Of a stretch of DNA of 64,000 nucleotides, positions 50,361-59,274 are shown piece after piece (the stretch's first letter is position 1; each line of letters opens with the position of its first letter). The position numbers were made by a program, and so were the translations under genes. The notes beneath the pieces are model-generated. The model saw nothing but the letters and a program-made list of their open reading frames with translations. It was not told where the DNA came from and ran no database searches. Source of the DNA: Streptomyces hawaiiensis. GTDB taxonomy: Bacteria > Actinomycetota > Actinomycetes > Streptomycetales > Streptomycetaceae. The stretch lies in assembly GCF_004803895.1 (NCBI RefSeq), contig NZ_CP021978.1, positions 1,860,001-1,924,000 on the forward strand. The letters are read 5' to 3'.

Positions 50361-51701
50361 TCAGTCCCCCAGGTCGGGCAGGCGGGCCGGGTGCGGGCAG
50401 ATGCGGTCGCCCTGCCGGTCGAAGACGAAGAGGTGGGCGAGGTCGACCAGGAGCGGCACCTGCATGCCGTGGCGGAGGGCGAGGTCGGGGGTGGTGCGGA
50501 CGATGAGGTCGCCGGGCAGGCGGGGCTCGGCGGACGGCTGCCGCACTTCGTCGTCCCGGGGGTCGTCCAGGGTCACGACGGGGCCCGCCCGCCCGGCCCC
50601 GGTCCGCTCCCGCAACCGCGTGAGGACCGAGCCGTCGCGGCGGCGCCGCCGGGCGGGGCGGCCGGGGCGGGGGCGCGGGGCCTCCAGTTCGGGGACGACG
50701 GCGGGGCTGGAGCCGGTGTTAAAGTGCACCAGGATCTCGTGCCCCTGGAACTCCACGTGCTCGACCAGGCCGGTGATCGGCACCTCGCCGGGGCGGGCCG
50801 CGCTGTGCTTGGCGATCCGGACGGCCTCGGAGCGCAGGCCGACGATGACCTCGCGGCCCTGCTGGACACGCAGGAGCTGGTGGTCCAGGGAGAGCGGCTC
50901 GGGCAGGCGCAGGAACTGCTTGCCCAGGCTGATGGTCATCGCCCCGTCGAGCGGAGCGCGCACCAGGCCGCGCAGCAGGTTGATGCGCGGGGTGCCGATG
51001 AACGCGGCGACGAAGACGTTGCGGGGCAGCGCGTAGACCGCGCGAGGGCTGTCGACCTGCTGGAGCACGCCGCCGCGCAGCACGGCGACCCGGTCGCCGA
51101 GCGACATGGCCTCGGCCTGGTCGTGGGTGACGTAGATCGTGGTGACGCCCAGCTCCTGGGTGAGCCGGGAGATCTCGGCCCGCAGATGGGTGCGGAGCTT
51201 GGCGTCGAGGTTGGACAGCGGCTCGTCCATCAGGAAGGCGGAGGGGTGGCGGGCGATGGCCCGGCCCATGGCCACGCGCTGACGCTCGCCGCCGGAGAGC
51301 TGGCCGGGCAGGCGGTCGAGGAGGTCCTCGATGCCGAGCATGCGGGCGGTGGCGTCGACGCGGGGGCGGGGGTCCGTGGCCGGGTCCTCGATGCGCAGCG
51401 GGAAGCCGATGTTGGCGCGGCTGGTCATGTTCGGGTAGAGGGCGAAGTTCTGGAAGACCATCGCCATGTCCCGGCCGGACGGCGGCAGGTCGTTGGCGTA
51501 CTCGCCGTCGAGCAGCAGCCGGCCCTCGTCGATCTCCTCCAGCCCGGCGATCATTCTGAGCACGGTCGACTTGCCGCAGCCGGACGGGCCGAGCAGCACG
51601 AGGAACTCGCCGGGCGAGATGTCCAGCGACAGCCGGTCCACCACGCGGGCGCCCCGCGTGTAGGCCTTGCTGACGTCGTGCAGGGAGATGGCGCGTGTCA
51701 T
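50361..51701 (-). CDS. ABC transporter ATP-binding protein, MsiK/UgpC type
   Basis: A 446-residue ATPase: Walker A GPSGCGKST, ABC signature LSGGERQR, Walker B FLMDEPLSNLD, switch His in YVTHDQ. The C-terminal OB/TOBE domain carries an Arg/Pro-rich insertion (RPRPGRPARRRRRDG and further to PSAEPRLPG), about 55 residues, not usual in MsiK. No permease or binding-protein genes adjoin, so it may serve distant sugar importers. ATG at 51701 is preferred over an upstream frame extension. Confidence 0.9.
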   Translation of the reverse strand: MTRAISLHDVSKAYTRGARVVDRLSLDISPGEFLVLLGPSGCGKSTVLRMIAGLEEIDEGRLLLDGEYANDLPPSGRDMAMVFQNFALYPNMTSRANIGFPLRIEDPATDPRPRVDATARMLGIEDLLDRLPGQLSGGERQRVAMGRAIARHPSAFLMDEPLSNLDAKLRTHLRAEISRLTQELGVTTIYVTHDQAEAMSLGDRVAVLRGGVLQQVDSPRAVYALPRNVFVAAFIGTPRINLLRGLVRAPLDGAMTISLGKQFLRLPEPLSLDHQLLRVQQGREVIVGLRSEAVRIAKHSAARPGEVPITGLVEHVEFQGHEILVHFNTGSSPAVVPELEAPRPRPGRPARRRRRDGSVLTRLRERTGAGRAGPVVTLDDPRDDEVRQPSAEPRLPGDLIVRTTPDLALRHGMQVPLLVDLAHLFVFDRQGDRICPHPARLPDLGD

Positions 51702-51748
51702 GGGGTGCCCCCGAGGGGTCATCAGGGCGCTGGTGCTCCGCGGTCGGA

Positions 51749-51773
51749 AGCCCCGTGCGGGTCGTACGGGGCT
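51749..51773 (-). terminator. Candidate terminator beyond class F sortase
   Basis: Arms AGCCCCGT and ACGGGGCT with a 9-base loop, between the sortase stop and the ABC ATPase start on the same strand. Confidence 0.4.
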
Positions 51774-51899
51774 GTGGGTCACGGAAGTTAACGGAATGTG
51801 TGCGGCCGGGGGAAGACACCGGGCGAGATCGGGGGCATCGGTCCATCTGGTGAGAAGGCGGACGGCCCGGTTTCGGCCTTCGGGCGGGACCTGCCCGGG

Positions 51900-53345
51900 T
51901 CAGCGGATGCCGGTGAGGTGGGCGAAGACGACCACGTTCCCGGAGTAGCCCTTCCTGCGGTCGTAGCTGCCGCCGCAGGTGATCAGACGCAGCTCGGGGC
52001 GGCCCCGGGCGCCGTACACCTCCTGGCTCGGGAAGTGCGCCTTCTCGTACGACTTGATCTTGTCGACCGTGTAGACGGCGATCCGTCCGTCGGCGCGGCG
52101 GGCCTTGACGATCCGGCCCCGTTTCAGCTCGGTCAGCCCCGCGAAGACGGCGGGCCCGCTGTCCGTGTCCAGATGTCCGACGGCCACGGCGGTGCCCTGC
52201 TCGCCGGGCGAGGCGCCGTGCCGGTACCAGCCGACGAGCTTGGGGTCGTCGTCCGGCGGTGCGGCGAGGCGGCGGTCGCGGTCGAGGCCGAGGTCCATGA
52301 CCGGGGCGTCGAGGCGGAGGTAGGGGATGAGGAGGCGGGTGGCCCGGGAGCGGGGCAGGGGGCGGAGGCCGGCCGGGGGGCGAGGCTTCCGGGTGACGGG
52401 GGTGACAGGCCGGGGAGCGGGGCGTGGGGCTGCGGGCTTGGGAGCGGGGCGCGGGGTGGCGGCTCCGGGCCGGTGGTGCGACGTGACGGGCCTGTCTTTG
52501 CGGAGCCCGGGGCGTGAGGGCTCGGGGGTGCGGGGCCTCTGGGTGCGGGGGCCGTTGGCGGCGGGGGCGTTGACGGCGGGGCCGGGTGTGCGGGCCCCGT
52601 TGACGGGCGGCCCGGGGGCGCGCCCGTTGCCGCGGGCCGCGGCCGGAGGGGATGCCTGTGCCCGGGGTGGGCCGGTGCGGGGGCCGGGGGCGGTGGAGTC
52701 GGCGGGCAGGGCGGCCGTGCCGGTGCCGGTGCCGGCCGGGTGGGCGGCCGTGGTGAAGTCCGGCGGGAGGGCCGTCACCGTCGCGCCGGGCTCTTCGCCC
52801 CGATCCCAGCAGACGCCGACCACCAGCACCAGCGAGACGGCCACCACGATCGTCCGCGTCAGCCGGTAGGCACGCCTGCGGTACCAGGGCCTACGGGGCC
52901 GCCGGGACCACGCCCCGGGGACGCCGGCGGCTGTGGTGTACCGCCCCGCCGGAACGGCGCCGGAGCCGGATCCGGAACCACGCCGGACCACCGGGGCCGC
53001 GGCGGACCCGGCCCCACGCCGCCCCGGCGACACACGGGCAGGACCGGCCCCGCCCCCGCGCCGCCCCGACGGCACGGCGGCAGAACCGGAGCCGGACCGG
53101 GTCCCGAGGCCGGCGGCAGCGCCCCGCCGCCCCACCGGAACCGCGACAGCCCCGGCCCCGCCCCCGCGCCGCCCCGACGGCACGTCGGCGGAACCGGAGC
53201 CGGTCCCACGCCGAACCGCCGAGGCGGCGCCGGGCCCGGCACCGCCTCCACGCCGCCTCACCGACCCGGCGTCGGACCCGAGCGCGCCCCCGCCCTGCCC
53301 GAGACGGGCGGAGCGATCCGTGGAACGTGGCCTACGCGGCGCCAT
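51900..53345 (-). CDS. Class F sortase with long Arg/Gly/Pro N-terminal region
   Basis: A 481-residue protein. Residues 1-155 are cytoplasmic low-complexity sequence rich in R, G, S, A and P. One membrane helix follows (RTIVVAVSLVLVVGVCW, about 164-180), then a 150-residue Pro/Ala/Arg-rich wall spacer and the sortase domain (RLLIPYLRLDAPVMDLGL onward). Catalytic His is in VAVGHLDTDSGP and Cys in RLITCGGSYDRRKGYSGNVVVFA. Class F enzymes are typical of actinobacteria and usually 200-260 residues. The start overlaps the end of the upstream partner gene by 14 bases. ATG at 53345. Confidence 0.88.
   Translation of the reverse strand: MAPRRPRSTDRSARLGQGGGALGSDAGSVRRRGGGAGPGAASAVRRGTGSGSADVPSGRRGGGAGAVAVPVGRRGAAAGLGTRSGSGSAAVPSGRRGGGAGPARVSPGRRGAGSAAAPVVRRGSGSGSGAVPAGRYTTAAGVPGAWSRRPRRPWYRRRAYRLTRTIVVAVSLVLVVGVCWDRGEEPGATVTALPPDFTTAAHPAGTGTGTAALPADSTAPGPRTGPPRAQASPPAAARGNGRAPGPPVNGARTPGPAVNAPAANGPRTQRPRTPEPSRPGLRKDRPVTSHHRPGAATPRPAPKPAAPRPAPRPVTPVTRKPRPPAGLRPLPRSRATRLLIPYLRLDAPVMDLGLDRDRRLAAPPDDDPKLVGWYRHGASPGEQGTAVAVGHLDTDSGPAVFAGLTELKRGRIVKARRADGRIAVYTVDKIKSYEKAHFPSQEVYGARGRPELRLITCGGSYDRRKGYSGNVVVFAHLTGIR
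52957..53215 (-). repeat. Imperfect tandem repeat in sortase N-terminal region
   Basis: Units containing CCCCCGCGCCGCCCCGACGG recur (about 53054 and 53165, 111 bases apart), with related GRRG-coding copies between, making a low-complexity GRRGGGAG-type peptide. Confidence 0.6.
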
Positions 53346-53919
53346 CGGGGCGGCGACGGAGCCGGAACCAGACCGTCCCGGCGACGGCGGCCAGGCCGAC
53401 CGCGGCCGCGCCGGTGACCGGCGTGAAGGCCTCACCGCGGGCAATGCCGCCACCGCCGGCGGGCGGGCCGCCGACCGGCGTCGTCGGCTTGGAGGTCGGG
53501 CAGTCGACCTTGAACACCTTGAACTTGCCGGCGCCGTGGGCCTGGTCGGTGAGCCACGTCAGCTTGTACTGCCCGTTGGGCAGGTCGACGGCCGCGGTAC
53601 GGCCCTGGCCGGTCGGGTCGGCCGTGAAGCTGCCGGTGCGCGTGGCCCCGCCCGGAACCTCCGGCTGGGTCTGGATGGTCCAGTTGACCTTCTCGCCCGA
53701 GTCGAAGTTGAACGCGGCGAGGTAGAAGTCGCAGACCTTCGGGTCGTTGCGCTGGTTGTCCGAGGCCGTCGTGCTGGCGTGGATCTTGACGTCTCCGTTG
53801 TCCCCCGGGACCGGAGCGGCGACGGCGGACACCCCGCTCAGGGTGGTCCCTGCGAGGGTGAGGGCGGCGAGGACGGCGGTACGGGTGCCGGCACGACGCG
53901 CGAGGGGTACGACGGGCAT
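53332..53919 (-). CDS. Secreted membrane-anchored protein, probable partner of class F sortase
   Basis: A 195-residue protein with a signal peptide (residues 1-32, ending near AVAAPV), an extracellular domain (VCDFYLAAFNFDSGEKVNW ... TSKPTTPVGG) with two Cys, and a C-terminal FTPVTG (165-170) followed by a hydrophobic helix and RLRRRPDGAA. That layout mimics a sorting signal (LPxTG-type) though the motif is atypical. ATG at 53919 is set by GGAGG seven bases upstream. It precedes the sortase gene in the same operon and overlaps it. Confidence 0.82.
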   Translation of the reverse strand: MPVVPLARRAGTRTAVLAALTLAGTTLSGVSAVAAPVPGDNGDVKIHASTTASDNQRNDPKVCDFYLAAFNFDSGEKVNWTIQTQPEVPGGATRTGSFTADPTGQGRTAAVDLPNGQYKLTWLTDQAHGAGKFKVFKVDCPTSKPTTPVGGPPAGGGGIARGEAFTPVTGAAAVGLAAVAGTVWFRLRRRPDGAA

Positions 53920-54019
53920 GAACATGCCTCCAAGTCAGATGATTTACATACAGACACCTCGTCACCTGACTCTCTGTCACCCCACCGCCGAAAAGGGCGC
54001 AGCACCGCCCTACGACGCG

Positions 54020-55342
54020 TCAGATATCGCTCTTCCGGCGCAGCGGCACCCCACACCTGAGGCGTCTTCGCGCCGCGCGGCCCGCACCGCCCGTCTCCGG
54101 CCCGACCGCAGGGCCTGGCTCGTCCGCCTCGCCCGTCTCGTCTACCTCGTCCGCCTCGCCCGCCTCCTCCGGCTCCCGCGGCGACCGGACGGCGACCCCG
54201 GACGACACCAGCAACAGCACTCCGAGCATCACGAACGGCGCCGCCACACCCACGACTCCGGCGATCAGCCCGGCCGCGGCGGGCGCGGCGACCTGGCCGA
54301 GCCGGTTGCCGGTCAGGCGCAGGGCCAGGGCCGTGGAACGTGCGTCGTCGGGGGCGGCCTGGACGACCGTCGTCATGGACAGCGGCTGACCGACCCCGAG
54401 GCAAAAGCCCAGCGCGACCAGCAGCAGCGCGAGCGCCCACACCGGCACCGGCAGGGCTATGCCCGCGCACAGCAGGGCCGCCAGCAGACAGGTGACGGTC
54501 AGCAGCAGGGTCCGGCCGAGCAGCCGCAGCAGGGGCGTCAGCACCAGGCGGCAGGCGATCGTCGCCGCCGCGCGCAGACTGAGCAGGATCCCGATCACGG
54601 ACGGCGCGATGCCCCGGTGCTCGCCGACCACCGGGAGGTAGGCGGTCAGGATGTCGGTCGCGGACAGCACTGCGAGGCTGATGAAGATGCCCGCGGGCAC
54701 CCCCCGGGTGCGCAGGATGCCCCGGACCGGGACCCGGTCACCCTTGTCCGCGCGGGACGTGGACGCCGTACGGCGATGCTCGATGCGCCACAGCGAGGTG
54801 AACGCGACCGCCGCCGTGGCGCCCGCCACGATCAGGGCGAGCGCGCTGCTGCCGGCCATGTCCTCGCCGCCGATCAGCGCGCCGGCGGCGACCGGGCCGA
54901 CCAGCTGGCCGAGGGCGGCGCCGATCGTGAAGTGGCCGAAGTTGCGGTCCTGTTCGTGGGGCGCGGACTGGCGGGCGACGAGGGACTGGGAGCCGATGAC
55001 GAAGCACAGGTGCCCGAGGCCCATCACCCCGCTCCACAGGGCCATCGTCCCCAGGGAGCCGGCGACGCCGCTCAGGGCGCAGCCGCCGGATATGAGGACC
55101 ACGCCGACCGGCAGCAGGGGCGCGCAGCGGCCGTGGTCGGTGCGGCGGCCCAGCGGCACGGCCGCGAACAGGGGCAGCAGCGCGTACACACCGGCGATCA
55201 CGCCGATCGCCCGCTCGTCCGCGCCCAGCGCGAGGGCCCGGTAGGAGACGGCGGGCCGGGCCATCGACACCGCCCCCTGCGCGAAGCTGAAGGCGATGAC
55301 GAGGCGGAGCAGCCAGCCGCGGTTCCCACCGGGCCTCACCAT
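54020..55342 (-). CDS. MFS transporter
   Basis: A 440-residue protein with 12 helices in the DHA/EmrD-like MFS layout (PLGRRTDHGRCAPLLPVGV is the A-motif region; SQSLVARQSAPHEQDRNFG loop). The C-terminus has an acidic segment (EEAGEADEVDETGEADE). ATG at 55342 is supported by GGAGGA just upstream, inside a longer frame beginning MEDV. Export of an unknown compound. Confidence 0.88.
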   Translation of the reverse strand: MVRPGGNRGWLLRLVIAFSFAQGAVSMARPAVSYRALALGADERAIGVIAGVYALLPLFAAVPLGRRTDHGRCAPLLPVGVVLISGGCALSGVAGSLGTMALWSGVMGLGHLCFVIGSQSLVARQSAPHEQDRNFGHFTIGAALGQLVGPVAAGALIGGEDMAGSSALALIVAGATAAVAFTSLWRIEHRRTASTSRADKGDRVPVRGILRTRGVPAGIFISLAVLSATDILTAYLPVVGEHRGIAPSVIGILLSLRAAATIACRLVLTPLLRLLGRTLLLTVTCLLAALLCAGIALPVPVWALALLLVALGFCLGVGQPLSMTTVVQAAPDDARSTALALRLTGNRLGQVAAPAAAGLIAGVVGVAAPFVMLGVLLLVSSGVAVRSPREPEEAGEADEVDETGEADEPGPAVGPETGGAGRAARRRLRCGVPLRRKSDI

Positions 55343-55363
55343 GACGTCCTCCATGAAAGCGGC

Positions 55364-56818
55364 TCAGATGATCCCGAACAGCATGCCCGCGCCGAGGATG
55401 ACGAGGCAGGTGAGGGCGGCCCACTTCACGACGAACTTGGTGTGGTCGCCGAAGTCGACCTTGGCCATGCCCACCAGGACGTAGACGGCCGGGACGAGCG
55501 GGCTGGACATGTGCAGCGGCTGGCCGACCAGGGAGGCGCGGGCCATCTCCAGCGGGGTGACCCCGTGCGCGGCACCCGCCTCGGCGAGGACGGGCAGGAC
55601 ACCGAAGTAGAAGCCGTCGTTCGACATGAAGTAGGTGAGCGGCAGGCTCAGGATGCCGGTGACGAGGGCCATGTGCGGGCCCATGCTGCCGGGGATGACG
55701 TCCACCATCCACTTGGCCATGTGGTCGACCATGCCGGTGCCCTGGAGGACGCCGGTGAAGACGGCGGCGGCGAAGACCATGCCGGAGACGTTCAGGACGT
55801 TGTCGGCGTGGGCGGCCAGGCGGGCCCGCTGGTCGGGGATGTTCGGGAAGTTCACCGAGAGGACGAGCGCGGCGCCGATCAGGAACAGCACCGGGATCGG
55901 CAGCCACTCCATGATCATGGCGGTGAGCAGGGCGACCGTGAGCAGCGCGTTGAACCAGTAGAGCTTGGGGCGCAGCGTGGCCCGGTTCGGGTCGAGGCCC
56001 TGGAAGCCGTCGTCGTCCGCGGATGCGGCGGAGTCCACAGCGTCCCCGGGAGCATCCGTGCCGGAGCCCGCACCACCCGTGGCGCCCGTGGCGGCAGCCG
56101 TGCCGCCCTTGCGCATCGAGACCTTGCCGTCGTCGGAGCCGCCGGAGCCGACGAGGACCGTCTCGGTCTCCTTCTCCTCCTCCAGGACGTCGTCCAGCGT
56201 CAGCACGCCCAGCCGCCGGCGCTCGCGCACACCGAGCACGTAGGAGAGGACGAAGACGAAGAGCAGGCCGACCAGGAGCGCCGGGATCATCGGGACGAAG
56301 ATGTCGCTGGCGTCGAGCTTCAGCGCGGTCGCTGCGCGGGCGGTGGGGCCGCCCCACGGGAGGGTGTTCATCACACCGTTGGCCATGGCGGCGACACCGG
56401 TCATCACGACCATGCTCATCTTCAGGCGCTTGTACAGCGGGTACATCGCCGAGACGGTGATCATGAAGGTCGTCGAGCCGTCGCCGTCCAGCGACACGAT
56501 CGCGGCGAGCACGGCGGTGCCGACGACGATCCGCATCGGGTCGGCTTTGCAGAATTTGAGAATGCCGCGGACGATCGGGTCGAAGAGACCGACATCGATC
56601 ATCACGCCGAAGTAGACGATCGCGAACATGAGCATCGCCGCGGTGGGGGCGAGGCTGGTCACGCCGTCGATGACGTAGTCGCCGAGCTTGGCGCCCTTGC
56701 CGACGAACACGCAGAACAGCGCGGGAATCAGCACGAGCGCCGCGATCGGCGACATCTTCTTCATCATGATCAGGACCAGGAAGGTCGCGATCATGGCGAA
56801 GCCGAGGATGGTCAGCAT
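55364..56818 (-). CDS. CitMHS family citrate-metal:H+ symporter
   Basis: A 484-residue protein with 11-12 helices starting MLTILGFAMIATFLVLIMM. Family motifs include GDGSTTFMITVSAMYPLYKRL and MSNDGFYFGVLPVLAEAGA. Imports citrate complexed with a divalent metal. A cytoplasmic loop (about residues 220-265) is charged and Gly-rich. TAGGTA lies seven bases before the ATG (leaderless likely). Interleaved inverted repeats precede it (56827-56891). Confidence 0.93.
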   Translation of the reverse strand: MLTILGFAMIATFLVLIMMKKMSPIAALVLIPALFCVFVGKGAKLGDYVIDGVTSLAPTAAMLMFAIVYFGVMIDVGLFDPIVRGILKFCKADPMRIVVGTAVLAAIVSLDGDGSTTFMITVSAMYPLYKRLKMSMVVMTGVAAMANGVMNTLPWGGPTARAATALKLDASDIFVPMIPALLVGLLFVFVLSYVLGVRERRRLGVLTLDDVLEEEKETETVLVGSGGSDDGKVSMRKGGTAAATGATGGAGSGTDAPGDAVDSAASADDDGFQGLDPNRATLRPKLYWFNALLTVALLTAMIMEWLPIPVLFLIGAALVLSVNFPNIPDQRARLAAHADNVLNVSGMVFAAAVFTGVLQGTGMVDHMAKWMVDVIPGSMGPHMALVTGILSLPLTYFMSNDGFYFGVLPVLAEAGAAHGVTPLEMARASLVGQPLHMSSPLVPAVYVLVGMAKVDFGDHTKFVVKWAALTCLVILGAGMLFGII

Positions 56819-56826
56819 GAGTGGAT

Positions 56827-56891
56827 ACCTAACGTTCGCCCTTGAACTCCCACCAGGGCCGGCGGTGTCCGAGACGTTAGGTGCGTTCAAG
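56827..56891. promoter_or_regulatory. Interleaved inverted repeats upstream of CitMHS gene
   Basis: ACCTAACGT (56827-56835) pairs with ACGTTAGGT (56874-56882), and CTTGAAC (56841-56847) pairs with GTTCAAG (56885-56891). The pairs interleave (A-B-A'-B'). They surround the probable promoter of the citrate transporter. Either a double operator or, if transcribed, a pseudoknot-like RNA. Confidence 0.55.
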
Positions 56892-56952
56892 CAGCGTTAA
56901 CAAGACGTTGACGTGCGAGCAATAAGCGCAAAACTGCTGGTCACAGCTTTGC

Positions 56953-59220
56953 TCAGGTCAGAGCGGTGAGCTTTTCGGTCACGGATGCGCCTTCCGGGGC
57001 CGTCGCGGGGGCCACCTCGACCGGCACTCCGTTGAGGACCGCGTTGCCCGACAGCGGGTCGAGGAGACGGCCGTCGAGGAGCTGGTTGACGTTGACGCCG
57101 GGGTCGGTGGAGGCGTGGCTGAGGCGGGTTCCGGGGCGGTTGTGGCCCCAGCCGTGCGGCAGGCTCACCACGCCCGGGCGGATCGTGTCGGTGGCCTCGG
57201 CGGGTGCGGTGACCTCTCCCCCGGCGCCCTTGACGCGCACGGCCGCCCCGTCCTCGACACCCAGCCGCTCGGCGTCCTCGGGGTGGATGTGCAGGGTGCA
57301 GCGGTTGGAGCCGCCGGTGAGGGCGGGCACGTTGTGCATCCAGCTGTTGTTGGAGCGCAGATGGCGGCGGCCGACCAGGACGAGCCCCTCGGGGCGTTCG
57401 GCCAGGGCCGCCCGCAGGCGGGGCAGGTCGTCCGCGATCGGGCCGGGCAGCAGCTCCACCCGGCCGCTGCGGGTCTTCAGGGGCTGCGGCAGGCGAGGCT
57501 CCAGGGGGCCGAGGTCGATGCCGTGCGGGTGCGCGAGCAGCTTCTCCAGACCGAGGCCGTCCGGTCGTACGCCGAAGCCGTCGCCGTAGGGGCCGAGGCG
57601 CAGCATCATGTCGAGCCGTCGCTCGGGGCCGGTGTCGCCGGTGAGCAGCGCGGCAAGCTCGCGGGGGTCGCGGCCGTGGACCGGGGAGTGCGGTTCCTTC
57701 ACGGCCTTGCCGAGGGTCTGGTCGATGACCATCTGGTCGACGGCGGCGGGGTCGGCTCCGTGCATGCCCGTGACGGCCAGGATGAGCCGGGCCAGGATCT
57801 CCGTCTCCGCCATGCGGCCGGGCTCCAGCGGGATGGCGGGGCGGGTGTAGCGGACCTGGTTGCGTACGGCGAGGGTGTTGAAGGCGAAGTCGTGGTGCGG
57901 GCTCTGGGAGGGCGGGGGCGGGGGCAGCACGACGTCGGCGTGGCGCGAGGTCTCGTTGAGGTACGGGTCGACGCTGACCATGAAGTCGAGGGAGTCGAGC
58001 GCCTTGTCGAGCCGGTCGCCGTCGGGTGCCGACAGCACGGGGTTGGCGGCGACGGCGATGAGCGCGCGCACCGGCTCGCCCTCTTCGGTGGCGGTGTCGA
58101 TCTCCTCCGCGAGGGCCGACAGGGGCAGTTCGCCCTTCGCCTCGGGGTGCCGGCTCACCCGGGAGTGCCAGCGTCCGAGGGCGAAGCCGCGGCCGGGTCC
58201 GGCAGGGCGCGGGGTCTTGTCGGTGGCGGCCTGCGGGAAGAGCGCGCCGCCGGGGCGGTCGAGGTTGCCGGTGAGGATGTTCAGGACGTCGACGAGCCAG
58301 CTGGCCAGGGTGCCGTGCGGGACGGTGCAGCTGCCGATGCGGCCGTATACGGCGGCGGTCGGGGCGGCGGCCAGGTCGCGGGCGAGGGCGCGGATGACGC
58401 CGGCCTCGACGTCGCAGGCCCCGGCGACCGCTTCGGGCGTGAACTCGCTCAGTTCCTGGGCCAGTTCCTCGATGCCCTGGACGTGTGGGGTCGGCTCGAC
58501 GAGGCCCTCGTCGAGGAGCACCCGCGCCATCGCCGCCAGCAGCAGCGCGTCGGTGCCGGGCCGGACGGCGATGTGCCGGTCGGCGAGCTTGGCGGTGCGG
58601 GTGCGCCGCGGGTCGATCACGACGAGGGTGCCGCCCCGGGCCTTGAGGGCCTTCAGCTTGCCCGGGAAGTCGGCGGCGGTGCACAGACTGCCGTTGGACT
58701 CCAGCGGGTTGGCGCCGATCAGGAGCAGATGGTCGGTGCGGTCGAGGTCGGGCACCGGGATGGCGTTCGCGTCGCCGAAGAGGAGGCCGCTGGAGACGTG
58801 CTTGGGCATCTGGTCGACCGTGGAGGCGGTGAAGACGCTGCGGGTGCCGAGCCCGGCGAGCAGGACGGGCGGGTAGAGGGCACCGGCCATGGTGTGCACG
58901 TTGGGATTGCCGAGGACGACCCCGACGGAGTTCGGGCCGTGGCGCTCGACGACGGGCCGGACGCCGGCGGCGACCGCGTCGAAGGCCTCCTCCCAGGTGG
59001 CCTCGCGCAGCTCGCCGTCCCGCCGCACGAGCGGTGTGCGCAGCCGGTCGGGGTCGGAGTCGACCGCCCCGAAGGAGGCGCCCTTGGGGCAGATGAACCC
59101 CTGGCTGAAGACGTCGTCGCGGTCCCCGCGGGCGTGGGTGACGCGCGTCCCCTCGATGGTGAGGGTCAGGCCGCAGGTGGCCTCGCACAGGGGGCAGATA
59201 CGCAGGGCGGTGCGGGACAC
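56953..59220 (-). CDS. Molybdopterin oxidoreductase, formate dehydrogenase-like
   Basis: A 755-residue DMSO-reductase superfamily protein. The N-terminal [4Fe-4S] site is CPLCEATCGL plus Cys in FICPKG; the molybdopterin domains follow (GANPLESNGSLCTAADFPGK, VSVDPYLNETSRHADVVLPP, SNNSWMHNVPALTGGSNRCTLHIHPEDAERLG). No Tat signal, so cytosolic. The Cys of SLCTAADF is not certain to be the Mo ligand. Downstream of, and on the same strand as, a TetR gene; no FdhB/FdhD gene adjoins. Substrate unknown. Confidence 0.88.
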   Translation of the reverse strand: MSRTALRICPLCEATCGLTLTIEGTRVTHARGDRDDVFSQGFICPKGASFGAVDSDPDRLRTPLVRRDGELREATWEEAFDAVAAGVRPVVERHGPNSVGVVLGNPNVHTMAGALYPPVLLAGLGTRSVFTASTVDQMPKHVSSGLLFGDANAIPVPDLDRTDHLLLIGANPLESNGSLCTAADFPGKLKALKARGGTLVVIDPRRTRTAKLADRHIAVRPGTDALLLAAMARVLLDEGLVEPTPHVQGIEELAQELSEFTPEAVAGACDVEAGVIRALARDLAAAPTAAVYGRIGSCTVPHGTLASWLVDVLNILTGNLDRPGGALFPQAATDKTPRPAGPGRGFALGRWHSRVSRHPEAKGELPLSALAEEIDTATEEGEPVRALIAVAANPVLSAPDGDRLDKALDSLDFMVSVDPYLNETSRHADVVLPPPPPSQSPHHDFAFNTLAVRNQVRYTRPAIPLEPGRMAETEILARLILAVTGMHGADPAAVDQMVIDQTLGKAVKEPHSPVHGRDPRELAALLTGDTGPERRLDMMLRLGPYGDGFGVRPDGLGLEKLLAHPHGIDLGPLEPRLPQPLKTRSGRVELLPGPIADDLPRLRAALAERPEGLVLVGRRHLRSNNSWMHNVPALTGGSNRCTLHIHPEDAERLGVEDGAAVRVKGAGGEVTAPAEATDTIRPGVVSLPHGWGHNRPGTRLSHASTDPGVNVNQLLDGRLLDPLSGNAVLNGVPVEVAPATAPEGASVTEKLTALT

Positions 59221-59274
59221 GGGTCCTCCCGGGGCGGCGGCTACGGTGACGCGCTGACGCGCTGACGCGCCCGA

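Noticed and set aside
53747-56845. 1032-codon open frame on the plus strand opposite the MFS and CitMHS genes
   Set aside because: It is a shadow of high third-position G+C: rich in Arg, His, Gly and Asp, with no recognisable domain, and both strands cannot be coding; the membrane proteins on the other strand have clear families.
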